Positions 10,655 to 21,787 of a stretch of DNA of 64,000 bases are shown piece by piece. Origin of the DNA: Mytilus californianus (lineage: Eukaryota > Mollusca > Bivalvia > Mytilida > Mytilidae). A program made the translations under genes and the position numbers. The notes beneath the pieces are model-generated. The model was not told the origin of the DNA. It did not search any database and worked only from the letters and a program-made list of their open reading frames with translations. The stretch covers positions 72,005,839 to 72,069,838 of the forward strand of contig NW_026262734.1 of the NCBI RefSeq assembly GCF_021869535.1, read 5' to 3'. Numbering within the stretch: position 1 is the first letter of the stretch; every line of letters begins with the position of its first letter.

Positions 10655-12180
10655 AGAGGCTGTCAGAGTGACAGCAAACCAGATTTTCCTGCAGAGGTCG
10701 AACCCTGAACAGTTGAGCAAGTATGGACACTACATTTAAGCTTAAAACAGCTCTGAATTTGGATTGTGATTGAATATTTGACACAGCATAGGTTTGTGAC
10801 ACAAAGTGAATGTGGTTTAAGAACTGAAATACTTGAAATTGGACATTTAAATACCTATTATGGTCCAATATCAAAAATCTAAGTACATATTAGAATCAGC
10901 ATATCAAAGAACTCCAAGAATTCAATTTTTGATAAATCAGACAAAAGTTTAATTTAAGACCCTTTGGACCTCAATGTGGACCAATTTGATAAAGGAGCCC
11001 ACAATAGAATCAAATACCACAAATATTTACTTCTATATAAATGTATGCGTATGGAAGCTCCAATGTACCTAGTTCAAAAGTTTAAACTGAAATCAGATAA
11101 TAATCCTTACTCCTTGAGAGGTGTCACTCAAGGTAATCTGATAGTTCCTAAGCCAAAAGCTGAGCTATTTAAGAAATCTTTTGTTTATTCTGGATCAGTG
11201 TTATGGAATGGATTACCACACAAAATGCGTAAAGCTCAAAACACTTATACTTTTAAACAAAGTATCAAGAAGTACTTAACACAGTCCTGATAAGATTATC
11301 TTTTCTACAATGTATTTGTATATTCTTTTATTTTTATTTTTATTTGATTTTTTGACTACATGTGCATCTTGAACAGCCTTATATCTTATCATGTTAGTAA
11401 TATTACATTGAACTAATTGACTGTAAATTAACTATGTGTAAATATCTGTTTTTGATTGTATTGTAATTTGTATGTGAGGGCCTCAGGGAAGATTAGTTTA
11501 TTGTAACTAACTGAGTTTACCCTCTTTAAATAAAGAATTTATTATTATATTATTATTATTATTATAATCCAAAATCTCTCAATACATGGTTAGATTCAGC
11601 ATTTCAAAAAAATCCATTAATTATTTTTTTGTTGAATCAAACAAAGTTTAATTTTGGACCCTGATTTGGACCAACTTGAAAACTGGGCCCAAAAATCTAA
11701 TATTTAAATACAGGTTTAGATTCAGCATTTGAAAGAACCCTATATATATTTAATTTATGTTGAAATGAAACACAGGTTAATTTTATCCATAATATTTTCT
11801 GTGCAAAGGGAAATAACTCAAACTGGATAAATAGTTCTCTAAAATAAGATATGATGCAATTTTTCAAATTATAATCAATAATATAATAACAACAACAAGT
11901 GATGACTAAGTTCTCTAAAATTAGATATGATTTAACACTCAAACATTGTTAGAATCAGCATATCAAAGAACCAAAGAATTCAATTTTTGATGAAATTAAT
12001 CAAAAGTGTAATTTAGGACCCTTTGGACCTCAATGTGGTATTATGTTATTAATAATGAAAAGAAATACAGGTTTAGATTAAGCATTTCAAAGAACCCTAT
12101 ATATATTTAATTTATGTTGAAATCAAACAGTTTAATTTTGGACCCCAATTTGGCCCAAAATCAGAAATCTAAATATATGT
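10655..12180 (+). mobile_element. CAGAGGTCGAACCCTGAACAG-head tandem-repeat element carrying a nested LINE
   Basis: The 5' part has CAGAGGTCGAACCCTGAACA, then diverged units of about 130 bp with TTAGATTCAGCATATCAAA and AAGTTTAATTTTGGACCC. The same head opens the elements at 16891, 17818, 24207 and 43114. The array is cut at about 11003 and resumes at about 11566 (AATCCAAAATCT) on either side of a truncated LINE. No 3' stem-loop was found, so this copy is incomplete. Confidence 0.6.
11003..11565 (+). mobile_element. 5'-truncated LINE 3' end (CR1/L2-like)
   Basis: An open frame to 11290 encodes the C-terminal region that follows the reverse transcriptase in many CR1/L2-like LINEs: HKYLLLYKCMRMEAPMYL, NPYSLRGVTQGNLIVPKP, SFVYSGSVLWNGLP. 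A 3' UTR of about 270 bp ends in AATAAAGAATTTATTATTA with TTA repeats, a typical microsatellite tail. The first residues of the open frame (from 10964) belong to the host element rather than the LINE. No reverse transcriptase domain is present, so it is non-functional. Confidence 0.74.
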
Positions 12181-12560
12181 TTATTAATAGACAATATAAG
12201 CTTAGTTTTTAAAGGAGTTTACTACATCAAAAAAAAAATATATAGCATTCAGAAAATTAGTTTTTACAGAATAACAAACAAACTTTCTACAAACAATTTA
12301 CCAAAGAAAAGTAGAAAAAAATCCAAAATTTTATTTATCATTAATACAATGTCATTTCAAAATCTATAAAACTTATCAGTAACAAGAAATAATTGTAACA
12401 GAATGCTGTTACGAAGTCTCCCAAACAAAGCTCCAATAATTCGTCATTCCCATTGTCACTTGACATTGGGCAATGTCCAGTACAAATTGGTTTATGATAT
12501 GCATTAGTGACGCCAATGGATTGACCCTGTATGTCATTCAAATCTTCTTGAAATTACGAA
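12181..12560. other. No recognised feature
   Basis: AT-rich spacer between the 10.7-12.2 kb element and the G-rich array. A 66-codon minus-strand frame at 12341-12541 has no recognisable motif. Confidence 0.4.
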
Positions 12561-12564
12561 CAGG

Positions 12565-13108
12565 AATTTATATGGTTTAGGGGTGGTAAATCTCGACTGT
12601 TTACAAGTGGGACTCGCCTTCTGTTTCATTTGATTTGTTTTATTGTCCCATACAAGAATATATATGGTTTCGGGGTGGGGATCTTGACCGTTTACAAGTT
12701 TTCAAAAAAAAAGGGGGGTGGGGGTGACCCCAGGGGACTCCCCCTCAATTTCATTTGATTTGCTTTGTTGTCCTATTCAAGAATATATATGATTTAGGGG
12801 TGGGGATGTCGACCGTTTACAAGTTCTTAAACAGATGGGGGTGACCCCAGGGGACTCACCTTATATTTCATTTGATTTGTTTTATTGTCCCATACAAGAA
12901 GATATATGGTTTCGGGGTGGGGATCTTGACCGTTTTTAAGTTTTCAAAAAGAAGGGGGGTGGGGGGTGAACCCGGGGACTCCCCAAATATTTCATTTGAT
13001 TTGTTTTTTTGTCCCATACAAGAATATATATGGTTTAGGGGTGGGGATCTCAACCATTTACAAGATAAAAGCACATTCTCAAATTGAAGGGGGGTGGGGG
13101 TAAGAATA
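12565..13108 (+). repeat. G-rich 124-bp tandem array, first block
   Basis: About four units of roughly 124 bp, each with TTTCATTTGATTTGTTTTAT, ATACAAGAATATATATGG, a GGGGTGGGGATC core and a G-run stretch ending GGGTGACCCCAGGGGACTC. The period is not a multiple of three, so reading frames shift between units and the open frames seen are incidental. Confidence 0.85.
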
Positions 13109-13574
13109 TATATGGTTTAGGGAGACTTAATTATCTACAAAATGTCTAATAATGAACAGTAAATTTCAAATTTCAATTATACAGTCCTTCTAGTAAATTT
13201 CAAACTTTATATATACAGTCCTACAGATCTTATCAGGAAACAGAAAATTTTCAAATAAATCTGTCACTCCAATGATATTATATGCTAAGATATAACCCAG
13301 ATCTAATTAATAATAAATAATGTAATTAACTTCAAAATGTCTAATAATATAGCTTATAATCATTACCACTTAGGAAATAGATAAATTTCAAATAAATCTG
13401 TCACTCCAATTTTTATTGTGAGATAAGACATTATGCTTAGGCATAAAAAAGATAACAAGAGTAAAATATTTTAAAATTCCACTTTTGGATATTAAAAATG
13501 GCGATAAGTCACAATGGAGATATACTAAAATCTTGAAAATTGAACAAGACCTTCATTAAGTCCCAGGACTTCCA
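13109..13574. repeat. 470-bp spacer block, copy 1
   Basis: Contains AATGTCTAATAATGAACAG and AAATCTGTCACTCCAATG. Nearly identical to 14441-14905, so array plus spacer form a larger duplicated block. Confidence 0.8.
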
Positions 13575-14440
13575 CAATATTTCATTTGATTTGTTTTATT
13601 GTCCCATACAAGAATATATATGGTTTAGGGGTGGGGATCTTGACCGTTTACAAGTTTTCAAAAAGAAAGGGGGTGGGGGTGACCCCCATGGACTTCCCCT
13701 ATATTTCATTTGATTTGTGTTATTGTCCCATACAAGAATACATATGGTTTAGGGGTAGGGATCTGGACCATTTACAAGTTCTTAAACAGGAGGGGCTGGG
13801 GTGTGACCCCAGGGGACTCGCCTTCTATTTCATTTGATTTGTTTTATTGTCCCATACAAGAATATATATGGTTTCGGGGTGGGGATCTTGACCGTTTACA
13901 AGTTTTCAAAAAAAAGGGGGGTGGGGGTGGCCCCCATGGACTTCCCCTATATTTCATTTGATTTGTGTTAGTCCCATACAAGAATATATATGATTTAGGG
14001 GTGGGGATCTGGACCGTTTACAAGTTCTTAAACAGGAGGGGGTGGGGGGTGACCCCAGGGGACTCTCCTTATATTTCATTTGATTTGTTTTATTGTCCCA
14101 TACAAGAATATATATGGTTTTGGGGTGGGGATCTTGACCGTTTACAAGTTTTCGAAAAAAAGGGGGGTGGGGTGACCCCAGGGGACTCCCCCTCAATTCC
14201 ATTTGATTTGTTTTATTGTCCTATTCAAGAATATATATGGTTTAGGGGTGGGGATCTCGACCGTTTACAAGTTCTTAATCAGATGGGAGGTGGTGGTGAC
14301 CCCAGGGGACTCACCTTATATTTCATTTGATTTGTTTTATTGTCCCATACAAGAAGATATATGGTTTAGGGGTGGGGATCTCAACCATTTACAAGATAAA
14401 AGCACATTCTCAAATTGAAGGGGGGTGGGGGTAAGAATAT
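13575..14440 (+). repeat. G-rich 124-bp tandem array, second block
   Basis: About seven units of the same 124-bp sequence. The last unit runs into CATTTACAAGATAAAAGCAC, exactly as the last unit of the first block does, showing that array and spacer were duplicated together. Confidence 0.85.
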
Positions 14441-15050
14441 ATATGGTTTAGGGAGACTTAATTATCTAAATAATGTCTAATAATGAACAGTAAATTTCAA
14501 ATTTCATTTATACAGTCCTTCTAGTAAATTTCAAACTTTATATATACAGTCCTACAGATCTTATCAGGAAACAGAAAATTTTCAAATAAATCTGTCACTC
14601 CAATGATATTATATGCTAAGATATAACCCAGATCTAATTAATAATAAATAATGTAATTAACTTCAAAATGTCTAATAATATAGCTTATCATCATTACCAC
14701 TTAGGAAATAGATAATTTTTCAAATAAATCTGTCACTCCCAATTTTCATTGTGAGATAAGACATTATGCTTAGTCATAAAAAAGATAACAAGAGTAAAAT
14801 ATTTAAAAATTCCACTTTTGGATATTAAAAATGGTGATAACTCACAAAGGAGATATACTAAAATCTTGAAAATTGAACTAGACCTTCATTAAGTCCCAGG
14901 AAACAACATATTCAAATTTGAAAAAAATTTGTTAAAGCGTTTTCATGTTATTGTGCTGACACTGTTTGGCAGCGCCCGTAGATCCGCTCAGCCGCCCGCC
15001 GTACATCACCATTTTAATAACCGATATTTCCTTCGATAATCCGGTTAAAA
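14441..15050 (+). mobile_element. 470-bp spacer block, copy 2, and 3' stem-loop end
   Basis: Copy 2 of the spacer runs to about 14905. It is followed by a short G/C-rich stretch and a terminal stem-loop (AACCGATATTTCC ... ATCCGGTT) directly followed by AAAAA. This is the same type of 3' end as the other tandem-repeat elements here, so 12565-15050 is probably one element with its 3' end at 15050. Confidence 0.55.
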
Positions 15051-15775
15051 AGTATGGTGTGCAAGTCAGTTTGCTGATGTTGATTTTTTAAAAGGATGCA
15101 CTGTCAATTAAAAGAAGTTAAAATTTAAGAGTAAACATCAGTTCACAGAATCTATATCGAAGTACGAAGTTATCAATTTTGTATCAGTCATTGTTCAATT
15201 AGTACCTTTATTGCATTGTGTTACAAAGTTGAATGTTTTATATACTTGAATGGCTAAGTCTTACCATAAAACAGGTGTACGTAAACTTTCTTGTAAAAGA
15301 AAATCCTTTATATTATCAAAATCTTCATAAGTGTACTGCTATTGAATTATTGTCTTCCCGTACATTAATTGGCCTATATTTTTCCGTATGCAGTGACCTT
15401 AACTACGAGACCTCTCGTTAGAACATGGACATTGCACAGCACAAGTGCGAGGGGAAAACCATGATGAAAGAATGTAAACAATGGTGCACTGGATGGTAAA
15501 TAGTAACTACTGATTCTTAAAGAACAAATTTAATACAACAAATCATTTAACAACTGCTAAGGAAAAGTTTAATTAACAAATGGGAACGCATGGAAAATTA
15601 AAAAAAAGTTATCCTGGCTCTATCAATTCACTTATTTGTCATGTGCTCCGCGTTGATTGTTTATCAATGTCACGATTTGGTAAAGTTTGGCAACAAACTC
15701 AAGAGTTATTATTATTTGTATATAATATGTTAAAGATTCGTAATAAATATAAAAAGATGTGTATACAGGACTTAG
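15051..15775. other. No recognised feature
   Basis: AT-rich sequence. A 62-codon frame at 15233-15421 has no recognisable motif. Confidence 0.4.
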
Positions 15776-15778
15776 TTA

Positions 15779-15985
15779 TAAGAAGATGTGGTATGAGTGC
15801 CAATGAGACAACACTCCATCCAAGTCAAAATTTATAAAAGTAAACCATTATAGGTCATAGTACGGTCTTCAACACGGAGCCTTGGCTCACACTGAACAGT
15901 AAGCTATAAAGGGCCCCAAAAAATTACTAGTGTAAAACCATTCAAACGGGAGAAACCAATTTAGTATATATGCATGCATTGGTTC
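15779..15985 (+). repeat. Truncated mussel interspersed repeat (GCCAATGAGACAAC family)
   Basis: Shares GATGTGGTATGA, GCCAATGAGACAAC, TATAGGTCATAGTACGGTC and AGCTATAAAGGGCCCC with the fuller copies at 57127 and 57951. The downstream half is missing. Confidence 0.65.
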
Positions 15986-16429
15986 AATAATTATGATAAC
16001 ATTAAGATTACAAGAAACTTGTTTAATATGACTTTAAAAAAACATTCCAAACGGGATTAATAAAATGGCTGGCTAAAAAATATTTGGAAGCCCCGACTCA
16101 AAGCCATGCTTTTCGTGCATAAAATACATTAATTCGTAAAGACAGGCTATATGTAACATGTATAACTTTTTAAAAACAAATTCCTATAAACTTTTATGCA
16201 AAAAACTTTTATTTTATGAATGAAAATGTGCATATATTTCAATTATGTACATCCCCATTGAAAGGATCTGGCATACTGTACTTGCGTGAAATTATTGTTA
16301 TCTATAACCAGTGACACAAATGATAAAGTTAATAGTTTGGTAATAGTAACAACATACTATGGTGCCCAAGATTAAAACTAAAATCACAAAAATTTGTAAC
16401 AAGAATAGACACTTTGCCGTGCTCGCATT
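15986..16429. other. No recognised feature
   Basis: AT-rich spacer, nothing seen. Confidence 0.4.
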
Positions 16430-16673
16430 CTCACATTTCCATTTTAGTGAACCGTGAGATCAGGGACGAACCATAACTAAAATATCATCATAATTACATG
16501 AATTAACATGTCTCACATTTCCATTTCAGTGAACCGTGAGATCAGGGACAAACCATAACTAAAAGATCATCATAATTACATGAATTAATATGTCTCACAT
16601 TTCCATTTCAGTGAACCGTGAGATCAGGGACAAACCATAACTAAAAGATCATCATAATTACATGAATTAACAA
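16430..16673. repeat. 82-bp tandem repeat, three units
   Basis: Units start at 16430, 16511 and 16593 and are nearly identical. Each contains CTCACATTTCCATTTCAG followed by TGAACCGTGAG, so a CTCAC/GTGAG stem can form in every unit. Confidence 0.9.
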
Positions 16674-16890
16674 GATTAAATTTCAAGTTGAGATTGCTGA
16701 TTTTAAGTTTAAACAGCTGTTAAACTGTCTACATTTTGTCCAAATTTGACAGCATCATTCACTAAGCTTAATACTAAGATTTCGCATATCAGTCACTTTT
16801 TGGGCAGTAACACATGTCAATTCATTCCAGTCAGGCATAGATACTGCCAATATAGTTTCAGCCAGAAAATCCAGCGAAAAATAAATAAAT

Positions 16891-17817
16891 TGCTTCGCTG
16901 AGCCCAGCTGTATATGACCGCAGATGTCCAACCCTGAAAAGTTGGAGCCAAAATGGACACAATATTCATGCTCGATACAGGTCTGAATTTGGATTGTAAT
17001 TAAATTTTTGACACATAATAGGTTTCTGACACAGAATAACTGTAGTCAAAGAACTTCAAATTGGTTATATGATTTGAATTTATATTCAATTTTTTGCTTT
17101 TGTGCAATACACTGTGCTGTTGCGCAATACTTAGCAAATCTGTTTTCAGACTATATACAAAGAATTAGCAAAATAAATTGTGACCCCCAATTTTTTTGTT
17201 GGAAAATTGATAAAATATCTTAAATCTTGAGGGAAAAAACTTGATCGGCACTGATTTTCAAACTCTTCAAAGACATTGCTGATATAAACCTATGATATAA
17301 GTTTCATAAAATTCTGGCAAGAATTGTACACATGAGAGCGCTAATATTTTCCATATCATCAATATTTCCAAGGGGCATAACTCTTTTAAAAGTAATTGAT
17401 CAGCACTGATTTTCGAACTCTTCAAAGACATTGCTGATATTAATCTATGATATAAGTTTCATATAAATCTGGCAAGAATTGTACACATGAGAGCGCTAAC
17501 GATGCAATTTTCCATATAATTAATGTTTCCAAGGGCATAACTCTTTTAAAAATAATTGATCGGCACTGATTTTCAAACTCGTCCAAGACATTGCTGATTT
17601 AAACCTATGATATAACTTTCATAAAAATCTGGCAAGAACTGTACATGTGAGAGCGCAAACAAGACCGGATGGACAGATGGACAGACGGACTGACGGCCGG
17701 AATTTCTATGTCCCCCGCAACACTATGCGCAGGGGACAATAACTCCTTTTATTCATAACACTATAAGAACAACTAAGTAACAATTGCTTAAAATTAATTC
17801 AGTCATAAAATATTTAA
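16891..17817 (+). mobile_element. Duplicated segment, copy 1, 5' part (element with TGCTTCGCTGAG head)
   Basis: Begins with TGCTTCGCTGAGC and CCGCAGATGTCCAACCCTG, followed by three units of about 190 bp (CATAACTCTTTTAAAA, GATCAGCACTGATTTTCG) and a GACAGACGG stretch. A stem-loop ends at 17740 (ATGTCCCCCGC ... GCAGGGGACAAT). The copy at 24207-25571 matches it from this head to well beyond the stem-loop. The segment is interrupted at 17818 by a 3.5-kb insertion and resumes at 21356. Confidence 0.8.
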
Positions 17818-18033
17818 TAAAATGCTTCGCTGGGCGCAGCTTGATACGACCACAGAGGTCGAACCCTGAACAGTTGGGGCAAGTATGGACACAACATTCA
17901 AGCTTGATACAGCTCTGAATTTGGATTGTGATTAAATATTTGACACAGCATAGGTTTCTGACACAGAAAGAATGTGGTCTAAGAACTTCAATTTTTTTAA
18001 TTTACCTATTATGGTCCAATGTCCAAAATCAAA

Positions 18034-20650
18034 ATACATGGTTAGATTCAGCATATCAAAGAACTCCAATAATTCAATTTTTGATGAAATCAAACAAAGT
18101 TTAATTTTGGACCCTTTTGACCACTATATGAACCAATTTGATAGCGGGGTCCACAAATAAAAAATCTAGATACATGGTTAGATTCAGCATACCAAAAAAC
18201 CCCATATATTCAATTTTTGTTGAAATCAAACAAAGTTTAATTTTGGACCCCAATTTGGACCAACTTGAAAACTGGGCCGAAAATCTAAAATCTAAATACA
18301 TGTTTAGATTCAGCATATCAAAGAACCCCATATATTCAATTTTTGTTGAAATCAAACAAAGTTTAATTTTGGACCCCAATTTGGACCAACTTGAAAACTG
18401 GGCCAAAAATCTAAAATCTAAATACATGTTTAGATTCAGCATATCAAAGAACCCCATATATTCAATTTTTGTTGAAATCAAATAAAGTTTAATTTTGGAC
18501 CCCAACTTTGACCAACTTGAAAACTGGTCCCATAATCAAAAATATAAACACATGTTTAGATTCAGCATATCAAAGTACCCCAAGAATTCAATTTTTGTTA
18601 AAATCAAACTAAGTTTAATTTTTGACCCTTTGGACCTTAATGTAGACAAATTTAAAAAACGGGACCCAAAATTAAAAATCTAAAAACACGGTTAGATTTG
18701 GCATATTAAAGAACCCCAATAATTCAATTTTTGATTAAATCAAACAAAGTTTAATTTTGGACCCTTTTGACCTCAATATGAACCAATTTGATAGCGGGCC
18801 CACAAATAAAAAATCTAAATACATGGTAAGATTCAGCATATCAAAGAACCCCATATATTCAATTTTTGTTGAAATCAAACAAAGTTTAATTTTGGACCCC
18901 GATTTGGACCAACTTGAAAACTGGGCCAAAAACTAAAATCTAAATACATGTTTAGATTCAGCATATCAAAGAACCCCATATATTCAATTTTTGTTGAAAT
19001 CAAACAAAGTTTAATTTTGGACCCCAACTTGGACCAACTTGAAAACTGGGCCCATAATCAAAAATCTAAACACATGTTTAGATTCAGCATATCAAATAAC
19101 CCCAAAAATTCAATTTTTGTTAAAATCAAACTAAGTTTATTTTTGGACCCTTTGGACCTTAATGTAGACAAATTTAAAAAACGTGACCCAAAATTAAAAA
19201 TCTAAATACACGGTTAGATTTGGCATATCAAAGAACCCCAATAATTAAATTTTTGATGAAATCAAACAAAGTTTAATTTTGGACCCTTTTGACCTCAATA
19301 TGAACCAATTTGATAGCGGGTCCACAAATAAAAAATCTAAATACATGGTAAGATTCAGCGTATCAAAGAACCCCATATATTCAATTTTTGTTTAAATCAA
19401 ACAAAGTTTAATTTTGGACCCCAATTTGGACCAACTTGAAAACTGGGCCAAAAATCTAAAATCTAAATACATGTTTAGATTCAGCATATCAAAGAACCCC
19501 ATATATTCAATTTTTGTTGAAATCAAACAAAGTTTAATTTTGGACCCCAACTTGGACCAAGTTGAAAACTGGGCCCATAATCAAAAATCTAAACACATGT
19601 TTAGATTCAGCATATCAAACAACCCCAAGAATTCAATTTTTGTTAAAATCAAACTAAGTTTAATTTTGGACCCTTTGGACCTTAATGTAGACAAATTTAA
19701 AAAACGGGACCCAAAATTAAAAATCTAAATACACGGTTAGATTTGGCATATCAAAGAACTCCAATAATTAAATTTTTGATGAAATCAAACAAAGTTTAAT
19801 TTTGGACCCTTTTGACCACTATATGAACCAATTTGATAGCGGGGTCCACAAATAAAAAATCTAAATACATGGTTAGATTCAGCATACCAAAGAACCCCAT
19901 ATATTCAATTTTTGTTGAAATCAAACAAAGTTTAATTTTGGACCCCAATTTGGACCAACTTGAAAACTGGGCCAAAAATCTAAAATCTAAATACATGTTT
20001 AGATTCAGCATATCAAAGAACCCCATATATTCAATTTTTGTTGAAATCAAACAAAGTTTAATTTGGACCCCAACTTGGACCAACTTGAAAACTGGGCCCA
20101 TAATCAAAAATCTAAACACATGTTTAGATTCAGCATATCAAAGAACCCAAAGAATTCAATTTTTGTTAAAATCAAACTAAGTTTAATTTTGGACCCTTTG
20201 GACCTTAATGTAGACCAATTTAAAAAACGGGACCCAAAATTAAAAATCTAAATACACGGTTAGATTTGGCATATCAAAGAACCCCAATAATTCAATTTTT
20301 GATGAAATCAAACAAAGTTTAATTTTGGACCCTTTTGACCTCAATATGAACCAATTTGATAGCGGGGTCCACAAATAAAAAATCGAAATACATGGTTAGA
20401 TTCAGCATATCAAAGAACCCCATATATTCAATTTTTGTTGAAATCAAACAAAGTTTAATTTTGGACCAACTTGAAAACTGGGCCAGAAATCAAAAATCTA
20501 AAAACATGTTTAGATTCAGCATATCAAAGAACCCCATGTTTTCAATTTTTGTTAAAATCAAACAAAGTTTAATTTTGGACCCTTTGGACCTTAATGTAGA
20601 CCAATTTGAAAACTGGACCCGAAATTAAAAATCTAAATACACGGTTAGAT
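18034..20650 (+). repeat. Satellite with 523-bp higher-order unit
   Basis: Monomers of 126 to 137 bp (TTAGATTCAGCATATCAAAG, AAGTTTAATTTTGGACCC) fall into four types in fixed order. The marker CACGGTTAGATTTGGC lies at 18687, 19209, 19732 and 20255, spacing 522-523 bp. A shorter last copy ends at 20640. Because 126 is divisible by three, frames stay open across monomers on both strands (18138-18485 + and 18101-18505 -); these are not genes. Confidence 0.88.
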
Positions 20651-20741
20651 TCGGCATAACAAATAAATAAATGTGGTCAAAGATTTTACAAATCTAATGC
20701 GCCATACTGGTCTTCCTTTATAAATATGCATTTCTTTAAAC

Positions 20742-20817
20742 ATAATTTAAAAGCAGTGTAAGGGAAGTAACCAAAACGTTGTATTTGGATTACCTCCCTT
20801 ACACTGTTTTAAATTAT
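20742..20817. repeat. Short palindrome, copy 1
   Basis: AGCAGTGTAAGGGAAGTAA pairs with TTACCTCCCTTACACTG across a loop of about 20 bp, with flanking ATAATTTAAA/TTTAAATTAT pairing too. Confidence 0.85.
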
Positions 20818-20846
20818 CTTAATTGTTCATTAACCATTACTTTATA

Positions 20847-20924
20847 CATAATTTAAAAGCAGTGTAAGGGAGATAATTTCAATGATGTATTTGATTTATC
20901 TCCCTTACACTGCTTTAAATTATG
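20847..20924. repeat. Short palindrome, copy 2
   Basis: The same stem as copy 1 (CAGTGTAAGGGAGATAA and TTATCTCCCTTACACTG), starting CATAATTTAAAAG and ending CTTTAAATTATG. Confidence 0.88.
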
Positions 20925-21355
20925 TTTTGTACTAAAGTATTTGTCCATTAATGAGGACAACCTTGTTTTTCCCCCTTTTTTGCCCCTAATTCTTAAACGG
21001 TTTGAGCAATAACCCCCCAAAGCAAATCCTAACCATCCCTTTGTGGTATGGAAACTTGTAGTATAATTTCAGAGAGATCCATACACCGTTCCACAGTTAT
21101 TGTCTGGAAACTAGAAAATGCTTATTTTTGGCCCCTAATTCCTTAACTGTTGGTACCATAACCCCCAAAATCAATCCCCACCTTCCTTTTGTGGTATTGA
21201 ACCTTATGGTAAAATTTCATAGAGATCCATTCACTTAAACTAAAGTTAGAGTGCGAAAACTAATGCGTCTTCGGACGACGACGCCGGACGACGACGACAA
21301 CGACGCCAACGTCATACCAATATACGACCACAAAAATTTTTTTGCGGTCGTATAA

Positions 21356-21787
21356 AAATTGACTTAATTTCTAGTGAGTCATCAAGTGATATAAATTTCC
21401 AATCTTAAAATTTGATTGTAAAAAAAAAATAAAACCTGTGTCACCTCTGTGCTTGCTGCTATAATTGTAAAAGGGTAATTTTTACTTCCAAAAAACTGAC
21501 TAAAGTCCATTTATTCGTAAAATATTTTCAACTTCATTTCAACTAAAGTATGTATAGATAAGCAAAAGATTTTCAGCTGTGGTGTTGATCATATTAGACA
21601 ACTTTGTGTGACAATAAACTAGAGGCTCTAAAGAGCCTGTGTCGCTCACCATGGTCTATGTGCATATTAAACAAAGGACACAGATGGATTCATGACAAAA
21701 TTGTGTTTTGGTGATGGTGATGTGTTTGTAGATCTTACTTTACTGAACATTCTTGCTCCTTACTATTATCTCTATCTATAATGAACT
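21356..21787 (+). repeat. Duplicated segment, copy 1, 3' part
   Basis: Continues the segment interrupted at 17818 (ATTGACTTAATTTCTAGTGA). It includes the first 170 bp of a GAGGCTC-head element starting at 21618. It matches 25144-25571 and diverges at 21788. Confidence 0.85.

Larger units (their letters stand above)
17818..21355 (+). mobile_element. 3.5-kb tandem-repeat element with defined empty site (ED element 1)
   Basis: The 5' end is TAAAATGCTTCGCTGGGCGC then GATACGACCACAGAGGTCG. It continues with a 126/137-bp satellite, two short palindromes, units of about 160 bp with CCTTTTGTGGTATTGAACC, a GACGACGACG stretch, and the 3' stem-loop ATACGACCACAAAA / TTTTGCGGTCGTAT followed by AAAAA. The flanks join at 25139-25143 in the paralogous segment, where the element is absent. 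The motif ATACGACC near the 5' end recurs in the 3' stem. No long coding frame other than repeat-driven ones. Confidence 0.85.

Noticed and set aside
12872-14418. Series of frames of 66-121 codons with repeated MICFIVPYKNIYG-like sequence
   Set aside because: They lie wholly inside the 124-bp array, exist on both strands and shift frame from unit to unit because 124 is not a multiple of three.
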